DNA from: Chloroflexota bacterium
GTDB lineage: Bacteria > Chloroflexota > Dehalococcoidia > UBA3495
Reading direction: 5' to 3'
Length of the DNA: 26,660 bases
Assembly: GCA_022576105.1 (NCBI GenBank)
Contig: JACZRM010000002.1
Coordinates: forward strand, 1 to 26,660
Position numbers and translations under genes: made by a program
Notes under the pieces: generated by a model
What the model saw: the letters and a program-made list of their open reading frames with translations, nothing else
Databases searched by the model: none
What the model was told of the DNA's origin: nothing
Part shown: piece by piece, positions 1 to 7,460 of the stretch
How positions within the stretch are numbered: position 1 is the stretch's first letter
Layout: the number at the start of each line of letters is the position of its first letter

Positions 1-892
1 TAAATTGTGTTCCCCGGGACAGACGCTCCATGGACTGGGCCAGTTGACCAATTAGGACTTCGGCCTTTTCACCTTCCGATTGTTCCGGTACAGCGTAAAT
101 CCGAAGTTTTTCCTTCTGATGGTATTGATTGACATCCAGGCCGATAGTTTTCATCTGAGTCAGCAGGCTATCCTGGGTTTGCTCCGATGTGAAGTAGGCT
201 ACGCCGTATCCACCATCTAACGCCCCGTATACAAAGTGCTGGCAGAGGGTGCTTTTCCCGGATGAAGCCGCCCCTACCGCAAGGGTAACTGAGCTCAGCG
301 GTAAACCTCCCCCCATCCTCTGTTCCAACGCCGCCAGTTTCTCCGCGGTTTTGATTGATGGGATTTCGTCCTCATTAGAGTTGGCCGCCTGGTCTTTTTT
401 ACGACCAGACTTGAAGCGTGCCAACTGGCCCTCCATGGCCACCTGGTTCACATTGTCAGTATTCATATTTATGACCTGGGCCTGCTCCTCCGGCGCCGGG
501 TCAATTTTTGCGTTCAACAAGGCCTTTGTTTCTTGAAGGGTGATCCTAATTGTTGCCTCCACCATTCCAGGATCCCAGGGTTTAGATATGTAATGGGTCA
601 CTCCCATCTTCCGTGCGGCAATTTCGCCCTGGTCCGCTGGCAGGGCAGTCAGCAAAACCACCGGAATAGATTCAGTCCCCGGGTTTTTCTTCATATGCTC
701 CATTACTTGAAAACCATCTAACCCCGGCATCATTACGTCCAACAGCACAATGTCGGGAACGCGCTCTGCCATCATTTGAATGGCGTCAGTTCCGTCGGCC
801 ACGTCGACCACGTCAAATCCCGCGTCCAACAGGGTGTCTACCAATACATCTCTGATGCGCGGTTCATCTTCAACTACCAGGACCATAGTCAT
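1..892 (-). CDS. Response regulator receiver fused to ArlH/KaiC-like ATPase (partial)
   Basis: The gene reads leftward and leaves the window after 297 codons, so its C-terminus is missing. Residues 1-120 form a CheY-like receiver: acidic pair E8/D9, phospho-acceptor D52 in LLDVMMPGLDG, T82 and K104 (SKPW). A polar linker (about 125-185) leads to a RecA/KaiC-type P-loop domain with Walker A GAASSGKST at 207-215. The stretch around it (GGLPLSSVTLAVG, then LCQHFVYGALDGGYGVAYFT, then TIGLDVNQY and KLRIYAVP) matches the pattern of ArlH/FlaH, the ATPase that partners the motor in archaella and related type IV filament machines. The start is ATG at 892, with AAGGAAG on the minus strand at 902-908; an in-frame ATG at 886 is the alternative. 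It lies downstream of a hybrid kinase, so phosphorylation by that kinase is a reasonable inference. The receiver call is firm; ArlH rather than a generic KaiC-like ATPase is likely but not proven, because Walker B lies outside the window. Confidence 0.85.
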   Translation of the reverse strand, partial: MTMVLVVEDEPRIRDVLVDTLLDAGFDVVDVADGTDAIQMMAERVPDIVLLDVMMPGLDGFQVMEHMKKNPGTESIPVVLLTALPADQGEIAARKMGVTHYISKPWDPGMVEATIRITLQETKALLNAKIDPAPEEQAQVINMNTDNVNQVAMEGQLARFKSGRKKDQAANSNEDEIPSIKTAEKLAALEQRMGGGLPLSSVTLAVGAASSGKSTLCQHFVYGALDGGYGVAYFTSEQTQDSLLTQMKTIGLDVNQYHQKEKLRIYAVPEQSEGEKAEVLIGQLAQSMERLSRGTQF

Positions 893-908
893 GTCGGTTT
901 ACTTCCTT

Positions 909-986
909 GCGATCAAAATTGCAGCGATTAAAATTGCAGCGATTAAAATTACGAGCGATTAAGATTTCGGCGATTAAGATTTAAGA
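909..986. repeat. 15-nt tandem array, about five copies
   Basis: GCGATTAAAATTGCA-like units begin at 909, 924, 939, 955 and 970 (periods 15, 15, 16, 15), becoming more divergent to the right. The array abuts the ribosome binding site of the receiver-ATPase gene, so it lies in that gene's leader or promoter. Confidence 0.85.
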
Positions 987-1053
987 GCGAATCTATTTGA
1001 GCGCTGAACACGGCAGGCTCAGCTTGGCGTGGGCCGCCCCACCATTGTTGACC

Positions 1054-2790
1054 CTAAGCTGCAACACTGGCCTCCATCAACGGTGAAGTGAAGCTAAAAG
1101 TACTGCCCACCTCAAACTCACTTTCCACCCAAATTTGCCCTCCCTGGGCTTCGACGATCAGTCTGGTAATGTAAAGTCCCAGTCCCGCGCCAGATTCCTT
1201 TCGAGCCAGGGAATTATCGGCGCGGAAAAATTTGCTGAACACCCGGGGCAGGTCGGTTTCGGAGATTCCGGTCCCGGTGTCTGAAACGTCAATCTGCATG
1301 AACCCTCCGCTTTCCTTAGCGGTGACCCTAATTGTTGCTTCTGACGATGAATACTTGTAGGCGTTGCTAAGCAGATTGGTAATAACCTGGTGGAATCTGA
1401 GCCGATCAACCCACAATGGTTTCAAGTCTTGGCCCAGGGTTAGCAATACCGCCAGCCGCTTTTCCGGGAAGCGGCTGGCGGTGGACCGGATTGCGTGTTC
1501 CATTTCAGTGGACAGATCTAGCTGGGTCGGTCTCAAGTCAAATTGGCCAGACTCAATTCGGGAAATATCCAGTAGGTCGTCGATTAAAGTCTTTAATATT
1601 TTGGAGTCTTCCACTACATACTCCAAATATTTGACCTGTCGATCAGTAAGTGGACCCACCTTTTCCCGATGCAAGAGCAACCTTTCCATGCAGCCCATGA
1701 TGCCGGCCAGGGGCGTCTTGAGCTCATGGGTGACCGTGCCGAGAATCTGGGATTTGGCGATGGATACCCGCTCCAGCTCGGCCAAAGCGAGCTTCCTTTG
1801 GTCGATATCCCACTTTAAGGCCAAGGCGGAATGTACTCGCGCTTCCAATTCGACCCGATGTACCGGTTTAGTTATATAGTCAACAGCCCCGGCGGCGAAG
1901 GCCGCTTCCAAATATTCTGAATCGTGACTGGTGACCATGATGATAGCCACGTCGTTAGTGCCTGGATCGGCTTTTATGCGACGGCACGCTTCAACTCCAT
2001 CCATTACCGGCATGTCGATGTCCATCAGAATCAGGTCGTAGGCGTTGGTCTTGGCCATCTCCAGGGCCTGGAGGCCATTCTCCGCCACGGCCACGGAGTG
2101 GCCCAGGGACTCCAAAAAGCAGACCAGTATCTCTTGGATCACATCATTGTCGTCTACCACCAGGAGGGATCCAGCCTCGGACACCAACTGCTCGCCGCCA
2201 GCCACCGTGCTTGGAACCGGGCTGACCGCCTGCTCCAGGCCGGCCCTTTCCTTTGGGCTGCTTTTCTCCCAGGCAGCGGGGTCTGCCGTTCCAGTGGCGG
2301 AGGCTCCGTTTCCCGTTTGGCGGAGGGAAGCCGGGTTGCTGGCGACTTCCAGTACGCGGTGGGCGGCGTCGCCGATCTTCTGGAGATCTGGGAGTTGCTC
2401 CGTTTGACCTGAGTCTCGGGCCTCCTTTTGCAGCAATTCGCTCCACCCGAGTATGTAGGCGACGTTAGGGCGCAGAGCGCTGTGGAGTTGTTCCAGCGGC
2501 AGGACTTGGCCCTTCCTTGGGTCCACGGTGAGGTTTTCGTTGACCGAGGCCATCAGCTCCCGACCAGCGGCTTGAATGCGCTGCAGGTCGGGCAGGTAAT
2601 CACCCAATCCCCCATCTTCGGCCTCCTCGCGGAGCAGAGCGCAATAGCCGATGATGTGGTTGATGGGGGTTTTCAGGTCATGGGCTAAGTTGGCCATGTT
2701 GTCCTGCCAGGTCGGTTCGGCCGGGTCTGGCCTGGCTGATTGCATCCCATCCTGGCGGGCGGCAGCGGTCTTAGATCTTCGGCTGGTCAT
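1054..2790 (-). CDS. Hybrid sensor histidine kinase with internal receiver domain
   Basis: A 578-residue soluble kinase with no membrane segment. In order: a HisKA-like module (about 30-88) with HDLKTP at H37; a second, degenerate copy (about 97-150) with HSALRP at H103 and similar flanking text (LLQKEA, LPDLQKI); a low-complexity linker; a receiver domain (about 207-325) with D213/D214, acceptor D257, T287 and K308; then a canonical HisKA domain with H355 in THELKTP and a HATPase_c domain carrying the N box (NLLSNAYKY), DTGTG and GAGLGLYI. It should autophosphorylate at H355 and may exchange phosphate with its own receiver or with the receiver-ATPase encoded next. The start ATG at 2790 has GGAGG eight bases upstream and overlaps the stop of the preceding gene as ATGA, which suggests translational coupling. 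The stimulus is unknown; the cytosolic N-terminal modules are the likely input. Confidence 0.93.
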   Translation of the reverse strand: MTSRRSKTAAARQDGMQSARPDPAEPTWQDNMANLAHDLKTPINHIIGYCALLREEAEDGGLGDYLPDLQRIQAAGRELMASVNENLTVDPRKGQVLPLEQLHSALRPNVAYILGWSELLQKEARDSGQTEQLPDLQKIGDAAHRVLEVASNPASLRQTGNGASATGTADPAAWEKSSPKERAGLEQAVSPVPSTVAGGEQLVSEAGSLLVVDDNDVIQEILVCFLESLGHSVAVAENGLQALEMAKTNAYDLILMDIDMPVMDGVEACRRIKADPGTNDVAIIMVTSHDSEYLEAAFAAGAVDYITKPVHRVELEARVHSALALKWDIDQRKLALAELERVSIAKSQILGTVTHELKTPLAGIMGCMERLLLHREKVGPLTDRQVKYLEYVVEDSKILKTLIDDLLDISRIESGQFDLRPTQLDLSTEMEHAIRSTASRFPEKRLAVLLTLGQDLKPLWVDRLRFHQVITNLLSNAYKYSSSEATIRVTAKESGGFMQIDVSDTGTGISETDLPRVFSKFFRADNSLARKESGAGLGLYITRLIVEAQGGQIWVESEFEVGSTFSFTSPLMEASVAA

Positions 2791-3344
2791 GATTGACCTC
2801 CGTTGCCCAGGAGGAACTCAATCTTCCCCAGCAGCCGAGAGAACCCAATGGGCTTGCTGTCGTAGTCGTCACAGCCCGCCTCCAGGGCTTTGCACCGGTC
2901 GTCGGACATGGCGTGGGCGGTGACGGCCAGGATGGGGATGGAGCCGGTCTCCGGAGCGGCTTTGAGCCGTCGGGCGGCTTCCCAGCCGGTGAGGACCGGC
3001 AAGCCCAGGTCCATGAGCACCAGGTCGGGGGTTTCGGCCAGTAGGTGGTATTGGGCCTCGAATCGCTCAAAGTCGGCTTCATCCTTGAGCACCCGCTGGC
3101 GGTATATATAATCCCCGGTTGGCAGGTACTGTAAGACTCCCATTCCGCTGCCGATCAGGTTAATTTCCATCTCGTAGGCGGCGGCGCTGGTGGCCTCGGT
3201 TATCTCCCGCACCTTTTCATCCACAATCCGGGCCTGAAAGAGGGATACCAGGGCCGCGATGACGAACCGGCTCAACAATAGTCCAACGCCCAAGCCTACC
3301 TTGATTCCAACCCGATTCAAGCGTCCTATTTTGCTAAATAACAT
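2787..3344 (-). CDS. Truncated sensor/receiver chimera (in-frame deletion derivative)
   Basis: About 185 residues. The N-terminus has one hydrophobic segment (roughly residues 15-37) followed by an extracytoplasmic sensor-like helix (VREITEATSAAAYEMEINLI... QYHLLAET) of the kind that opens membrane histidine kinases. At AET/PDLVLMDL the sequence switches to the second half of a receiver domain: acceptor-like D in LVLMDLGLP, then AVTAHA, and DSKPI. The first receiver strand with its acidic pair is missing, as are any HAMP, HisKA and HATPase domains. This is what an in-frame deletion within a long membrane hybrid kinase would leave. It may be a real remnant, a regulatory stub or an assembly chimera. 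ATG at 3344 was chosen; TTG at 3359 is the in-frame alternative, and neither has a strong ribosome binding site. The stop overlaps the next gene by ATGA. Confidence 0.6.
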   Translation of the reverse strand: MLFSKIGRLNRVGIKVGLGVGLLLSRFVIAALVSLFQARIVDEKVREITEATSAAAYEMEINLIGSGMGVLQYLPTGDYIYRQRVLKDEADFERFEAQYHLLAETPDLVLMDLGLPVLTGWEAARRLKAAPETGSIPILAVTAHAMSDDRCKALEAGCDDYDSKPIGFSRLLGKIEFLLGNGGQS

Positions 3345-3360
3345 GTTGCCAGCACCCAAT

Positions 3361-3420
3361 TAATGTTCCAGGGATTAATGCTCTAGGGATTGATGTCCCA
3401 GGGATTGATGTCCCAGGGGA
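3361..3420. repeat. 15-nt tandem array, four copies
   Basis: The unit CCAGGGATTGATGTC recurs with AGGGA at 3370, 3385, 3400 and 3415, exactly 15 nt apart. The array lies directly upstream of the truncated sensor gene on the minus strand, in its leader or promoter region. Confidence 0.85.
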
Positions 3421-3810
3421 TTTGGCCTGGCCAACGCCCAGGATTCCCTTCCGGGAGATTCGCTATTGGCGAAAGTTTCCGTCGAGCCGCTCAGGCCGTG
3501 ATGGCGCTTGAACAGCAGACTTTTGCGGCGCGGTGACGGACACCACGCGACAAAATATTGATTCCCGCCTATCAGCGTACCCAGGGACTAATCTAAGACC
3601 AAGAGTAATCACACCCTTTCCTGCTTAGGGCAACCCCCAATCAACCGTGGGGCCTCCAATACCGGGATTTCTCCCATCTGCGGCTGACTGATCCCCTTAA
3701 TGCAAACATTCCACAGATATTTTCGCTTCCTAAAATTCTCCAAGTGTGGTTAAGTTGGAGGGGTTGTTTACGGACGAACCAACAACTTTGAGGGCAGGTG
3801 GGCGAGGGTA
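3421..3810. other. Intergenic region between divergent genes
   Basis: About 390 bases with no credible reading frame. Both flanking genes point away from it, so promoters for each must lie here. I see no clear sigma70 pair, only AT-richer sequence around 3715-3745. No RNA gene or repeat was recognised apart from the array at its left end. Confidence 0.5.
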
Positions 3811-4479
3811 ATGGAGTTCGCTGGATTTACGTTAGAAGATGCAATTACCGTTATCACGCCATTGGCGGGTTTTGCGGTGGGGATGGCCTTCTATGCGATA
3901 TTCGTTTTCTGGTTTTACCGCTTCTTAGCCAGGAAAAATCTCTTTGAGCTGGACTTCAGCAAGTACGAAAAATCCGGGTTCAGGCTGGTCAGGTCGACCC
4001 TGCATTTCGTATTTTATGTGCTGAAGTACTTGATCGTCTTCCCTTTCGTCGCCTTCTTCTGGTTCGCAATATTAACGCTGTTGCTGTCATTTTTGGCCAA
4101 GGGCCAGACTCCCGAGGAGATTCTGTTGATTTCGATTGCGGTGGTCTCCGCCGTTAGGATTGCCGCCTACTATGATGAAGACCTATCCCGTGACTTGGCC
4201 AAGATTCTCCCCTTTGCGCTGTTGGGTATTTTCCTGATCGACCTGTCCTATTTCTCTTTGCCGGCCACGCTGATTACCCTGCGCGACACCGTAGGGGAAT
4301 GGCGCATCATGGCCTACTATCTGGCGTTTGCCATTGCCCTGGAGTTTGTGCTGCGGATCACCACTCCCTTCATGGGACTCTTTTTTGGCGTGAACAAAAG
4401 CCAATCGAAGCAAACCCCAACGATGGAAAGCCAACCCGGAGAGAGTCAATCCGGGGAGAGTCAACAACGGGAAGCATAA
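3811..4479 (+). CDS. Multi-spanning membrane protein, function unknown
   Basis: A 222-residue protein with about five hydrophobic segments (roughly 13-38, 66-96, 103-119, 132-156 and 166-190), rich in Phe and Tyr, so it should lie in the cytoplasmic membrane. A charged loop (41-60) follows the first helix and YYDEDLSRD (about 120-128) follows the third. The C-terminal tail (about 197-222) is polar and contains a short duplication, QPGES/QSGES, encoded by a 15-nt near-repeat. No catalytic motif or named family is evident. ATG at 3811 follows a GGGCGAGGG stretch that can serve as a ribosome binding site. It is transcribed alone, away from the signalling genes on one side and towards the convergent lipoprotein gene on the other. 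Confidence 0.75.
   Translation: MEFAGFTLEDAITVITPLAGFAVGMAFYAIFVFWFYRFLARKNLFELDFSKYEKSGFRLVRSTLHFVFYVLKYLIVFPFVAFFWFAILTLLLSFLAKGQTPEEILLISIAVVSAVRIAAYYDEDLSRDLAKILPFALLGIFLIDLSYFSLPATLITLRDTVGEWRIMAYYLAFAIALEFVLRITTPFMGLFFGVNKSQSKQTPTMESQPGESQSGESQQREA
4431..4465 (+). repeat. 15-nt duplication inside coding sequence
   Basis: AGAGTCAA recurs at 4442 and 4457, giving two near-identical 15-nt units that encode QPGES and QSGES in the tail of the membrane protein. Confidence 0.6.
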
Positions 4480-4708
4480 ATTGCGCCCTGGTCATATAGT
4501 ATCAACGGTCTGGCGCAGCGCCGGAGTCTGGGGAGGGGGAGTTCCTGCCCCATTAAAAGTTCCTCTTTGAGCGTCCCGGAAATGATCCTGGAATGGCGCG
4601 GCGGTGGAACTGCTGGCGGGTCTGGAGAGGTGGGAGTTTCGGCCCTAGCGGCTCGGATTTTCCTTAACGCAGCGTCTGGCGATGCTGTTCTAGCTGAGTT
4701 GCTCCTGA

Positions 4709-5668
4709 TCACCCGATGAACAACTCTCCGTAGAGCCGGTCGACTTCGACGATGGCGGAGTTGATCTCCTTACCCAAGGAGTTAAGATGGTCTTTGCGCA
4801 AGTTGAGGGCAACTCTCTCGGCTTCTAACTGTTGGTAGAGGTCCAGCACCGTCTCATACTCGGCGTGCCCATCCTTATAGCTGGATACCATACCCTGATA
4901 CTCTTCGCCCCGATCATCATAGCCGGTTTTTAGCCGGTCGAATTGGGCCTTGTTCTCCTGGTATTCCACCTTTAAAAGGTTCACCCACTCTTTGGCCAGT
5001 TCGTACGAAGTGGTGTCGATGATGTCCAGAGGCCGCACGCCTTTACGAATTTCCACCAACATGCCGTCCACCTGTTCCAGCGTGGTCTCGCAGGGATCAG
5101 GCTTTTCGGTGGAATCGCCTTTGGTCGTGTAGTAGTCTATTCCGTCTCCGCGGCGGATCGAGATTATGCGGTGGGCCTTGGAAACATTCTGATTCTTGTA
5201 ATAGCGACAACTGGAGTCCGATGAGAAGGAGATGATGTCGCCCACCTCCGGTGGCCTCTGGAAGGGGGGTCGCACGAATATTCCTTCGTCGCCGCAATCG
5301 ATGGTGGGGCGCATGCTGCCGGTGCAGGCAAAGCCGGAGCGGTACTGGTCTTTGGGGAAGCTGGCCGCGGGCGCCGGCGAGGGAAATTGGATCGTGCTTG
5401 ACCTGGCTCCAGTGGTGGTGATGGCGTCAGAAATCGATGGCGAAGTCCCCCGTCGGGAGCGTTTCGGCTGGGCGGCACTTCTGGCGACCGGCGGCCCGGC
5501 GGCAGGAAGCGCGATTCTTTCCGACGCCCGATAGCTAACTTCGACGGTGGGACCGGGCGAAGTGGCAGCGGCGTTGGAGGCCAGCGTGAAACTGCAGGCA
5601 GCCATTGATAATGCCAGGACCGCGCAGACACTGATTATTCGAACCAAAGACCAAGGTCTTGGCTGCAT
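4709..5668 (-). CDS. Signal peptidase I-like (S26) lipoprotein with C-terminal coiled coil
   Basis: A 319-residue protein. Residues 1-25 form a signal sequence ending in LALSMAAC, a plausible though imperfect lipobox (Met at -3) with C25 as the lipid anchor. A Ser/Pro/Ala-rich linker (26-105) follows, then an S26-type domain (about 110-215): TGSMRPTI with nucleophile S118, EVGDIISFS, KAHRIISI with H166 and TTKGDST with D185. Because HRI stands where bacterial enzymes usually carry a catalytic Lys, this looks like the Ser-His-Asp type typical of archaeal, ER and SipW-like peptidases. Residues about 225-310 form a long charged coiled coil. Ordinary signal peptidases are shorter and anchored by membrane helices, so this one is unusual. 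Its natural substrate is unknown. A type IV pilin-like gene lies just upstream on the same strand. Confidence 0.75.
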   Translation of the reverse strand: MQPRPWSLVRIISVCAVLALSMAACSFTLASNAAATSPGPTVEVSYRASERIALPAAGPPVARSAAQPKRSRRGTSPSISDAITTTGARSSTIQFPSPAPAASFPKDQYRSGFACTGSMRPTIDCGDEGIFVRPPFQRPPEVGDIISFSSDSSCRYYKNQNVSKAHRIISIRRGDGIDYYTTKGDSTEKPDPCETTLEQVDGMLVEIRKGVRPLDIIDTTSYELAKEWVNLLKVEYQENKAQFDRLKTGYDDRGEEYQGMVSSYKDGHAEYETVLDLYQQLEAERVALNLRKDHLNSLGKEINSAIVEVDRLYGELFIG

Positions 5669-5819
5669 GTACCTTCCCTGGTCGGCTGTAAGGGAATTTG
5701 TGGATAGCCGACAGATTCAGCATACTGAGCGGCGTAGTTGGGTTATAGGGTGCTGATACTTAAGGCCAGCAAGGGAAAAGTCCTATCGGAATGCTGGGGT
5801 AAAGGGGTTGAACTTAGCG

Positions 5820-6305
5820 TTACGGCAGCGTGCAAGGGGCGGCAGTCTCGAATTGCTCACTAACTACGCCGGCGGCGTCGAAGCAGTAGAAGTAGACAGT
5901 GCTGCTGCTTACCAGATATCCGGTCAGCGGCAGGACATCGGGGCCTCCCACCGGCAGGGAGGTCCAGAGACCGGTTGCGTTGCTGGTGTTGGAATTGTCA
6001 TGGGGGGTAACCGAGGTAGCCTGAGTTTCGGCCATCATCAGTTGAAAGGCGTCTTCCACGTGGTCCAGTTCCACATCCTTGGCTCCTTGTATTCCGGTGC
6101 CAACAAATCTGCCTACGTTGGGGATAATAACTGCTGCCAGTAGGGCGATGATGCCCACCGTAACGATCATTTCGATCAACGTGAAGCCCGCTTGGCTCTT
6201 GAAGAGTTTTCCAGCGCGTTGGTTAAGCAAACCCGCCCTCTGTGGTATGACCGTCCAGTCACATTGTGTACTGGCGGTTAACTGGTATATCGGAATGAGA
6301 CCCAA
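5820..6305 (-). CDS. Type IV pilin/pseudopilin-like protein
   Basis: The class III prepilin signature KSQAGFTLIEMIVTVGIIAL is clear: cleavage after G40, F41 as the new N-terminus, E45 at +5, then a hydrophobic alpha-1 helix (about 41-65). The remaining globular part, roughly 95 residues, contains two Cys that could form the C-terminal disulphide loop (FYCFDAAGVV... AAPCTLP). Prepilin peptidase would cleave it and a type IV pilus or type II secretion-like machine would assemble it. From the first ATG (6305) the leader is 40 residues, long for the family. An in-frame TTG at 6230, preceded by GAGGGCGGG, would give a more usual 15-residue basic leader, so that start is quite likely. The nearest filament-related gene is the ArlH-like ATPase 5 kb away; a functional link is only an inference. 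Confidence 0.85.
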   Translation of the reverse strand: MGLIPIYQLTASTQCDWTVIPQRAGLLNQRAGKLFKSQAGFTLIEMIVTVGIIALLAAVIIPNVGRFVGTGIQGAKDVELDHVEDAFQLMMAETQATSVTPHDNSNTSNATGLWTSLPVGGPDVLPLTGYLVSSSTVYFYCFDAAGVVSEQFETAAPCTLP

Positions 6306-6458
6306 ATTTACCAGAATCGTTACGTTAGTTTGCCATGACTAACTCTCAGGCAGCTTGCAATTGGAGTTGCTTGAGTCACGAACGGCTCACATTTGGGGGT
6401 GGCCGATGGGATTTGGGGTTGGAGAGTGCATCGGTTTGGTGTCCGAATAAGGGGCTTA

Positions 6459-6538
6459 GTCACACCGGAGAAGGCCGGTATCCAGATAACATCGCGGTTC
6501 AGACGCTCTAACGGATTCCGGCGCGCCGGGATGACGAG
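6459..6538. repeat. Inverted pair of REP-like palindromes
   Basis: A left unit at 6459-6485 (GTCACACCGG... ending GTATCCAG) and a right unit at 6513-6538 (GGATTCCGG... ending GATGACGAG) are diverged inverted copies of each other, separated by 27 bases. The same layout occurs at 9933-10020 and, with a gene remnant inside, at 22893-23263. Confidence 0.7.
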
Positions 6539-6620
6539 AACTTAACCGACACACTACCTGGGTTTGGTTAGCCTTGCCAGCGGTGACACAGGTGCGTATT
6601 ATTCCAATCGACCGATCCCC

Positions 6621-6730
6621 GGTTATGGAAACCCGGCTAAGGAAACCCGACTGTGGAAACCCGGTTATGGAAACCCGGTTATGGAAATCTGCCTGTGAAA
6701 CCTGGTTATGAAACCTGGTTGTGAAACCTG
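6621..6730 (+). repeat. 14-nt tandem array, eight copies
   Basis: The core GGTTATGGAAACCC repeats with the GGAAACC block at 6627, 6641, 6655, 6669 and 6683 (period 14), then diverged GTGAAACC-type copies at 6697, 6710 and 6723 (period 13-14). Each unit has GGTT/AACC arms that could pair. The array ends about 25 bases before the ribosome binding site of the next gene. Confidence 0.9.
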
Positions 6731-6770
6731 GCAACGGTGAATAGGGCGTCAGCCCAGGAGGTAAGTCTTG

Positions 6771-7442
6771 GTGAAAAGAAAAGGAAACGCGGTTATGACC
6801 GTATTTGTGGACATAGACCCGGCGATGGATGCCGACTTCAACGCCTGGTACAACCAGGAACATATCGGCGACCTGCTGAGTATGCCGGGATTCCTCAATG
6901 CGGCCAGATATGAGATTCTCAAGGGAGGGCCTCGCTATCTGGCCTGTTACGAGCTGGAATCGGTGGCGGCGCTGCAGACCCCGGAGTACCTGGCGTTTCG
7001 ACGCGAGCCTTCTGAGTGGACCAAAAAGATAGCCCTGTCGGTGAACGGACGCAGCTATGTCCGCAATGTCTACACGCAGATATATCCCCAGGAGAACGAT
7101 GATAACACCATGGGAAGGGGGATGGCTCCGGCCCTTCAAATCGGTCGCATGGACGTGCCCCAGCCGATTGAGGATAAGTACAACGAATATTACGATACGG
7201 TGCGCACCCCGGCCAACTTGACGGTGCCCGGTTGTATCGCGATTCGCCGCTACCATGCGGTTGAGGGCAACCCCAAATACCTGACCATCTACGAATTTGA
7301 GCACGAAAAAGTTCCTGAGACTGCGGTATGGCAGGAGCGCCGGGGGCAGGACCAGATGCACCAGTTCATCGGCGGCAGCTACGGACACGCTCCTGGCTCA
7401 CCGGGGGTTTACCGCCGAGTGTTGCCCGCCCGGGCTTTCTAA
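6771..7442 (+). CDS. Two-domain dimeric alpha/beta-barrel (ferredoxin-like) protein
   Basis: The protein has about 223 residues and is an internal duplication. Each half carries the same pattern: a short helix with YN(Q/E)-rich text (FNAWYNQEHIGDLL; YNEYYDTVRTPANL), PGF/PGC, an RRY/ARY strand, a GGP/EGN-P-(R/K)YL turn, and (A/T)(C/I)YE(L/F)E. This resembles the dimeric alpha/beta-barrel superfamily that includes EthD-like and DUF4286-type proteins, in which each domain usually supplies half of a barrel; here one chain would make a complete one. No substrate can be deduced. AGGAGG at 6756-6761 is nine bases from GTG 6771 and six from TTG 6768; GTG was preferred as the stronger start. A strong terminator follows at 7604-7632. 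Confidence 0.8.
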   Translation: MKRKGNAVMTVFVDIDPAMDADFNAWYNQEHIGDLLSMPGFLNAARYEILKGGPRYLACYELESVAALQTPEYLAFRREPSEWTKKIALSVNGRSYVRNVYTQIYPQENDDNTMGRGMAPALQIGRMDVPQPIEDKYNEYYDTVRTPANLTVPGCIAIRRYHAVEGNPKYLTIYEFEHEKVPETAVWQERRGQDQMHQFIGGSYGHAPGSPGVYRRVLPARAF

Positions 7443-7460
7443 TTGGAATAATATTAGGAC

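Noticed and set aside
4461..4712. Minus-strand frame of 83 codons after the S26-like gene
   Set aside because: No family features, overlaps the 3' end of the membrane protein gene and includes proline/serine-rich noise; treated as non-coding.
6621..6730. CRISPR array
   Set aside because: Units are contiguous 13-14 nt repeats without unique spacers, and no cas genes are present.
6456..7388. Long minus-strand open frame (310 codons)
   Set aside because: It is antisense to the barrel-protein gene, has no recognisable domain and runs through the 14-nt array; the plus-strand gene has a ribosome binding site, domain motifs and a terminator.
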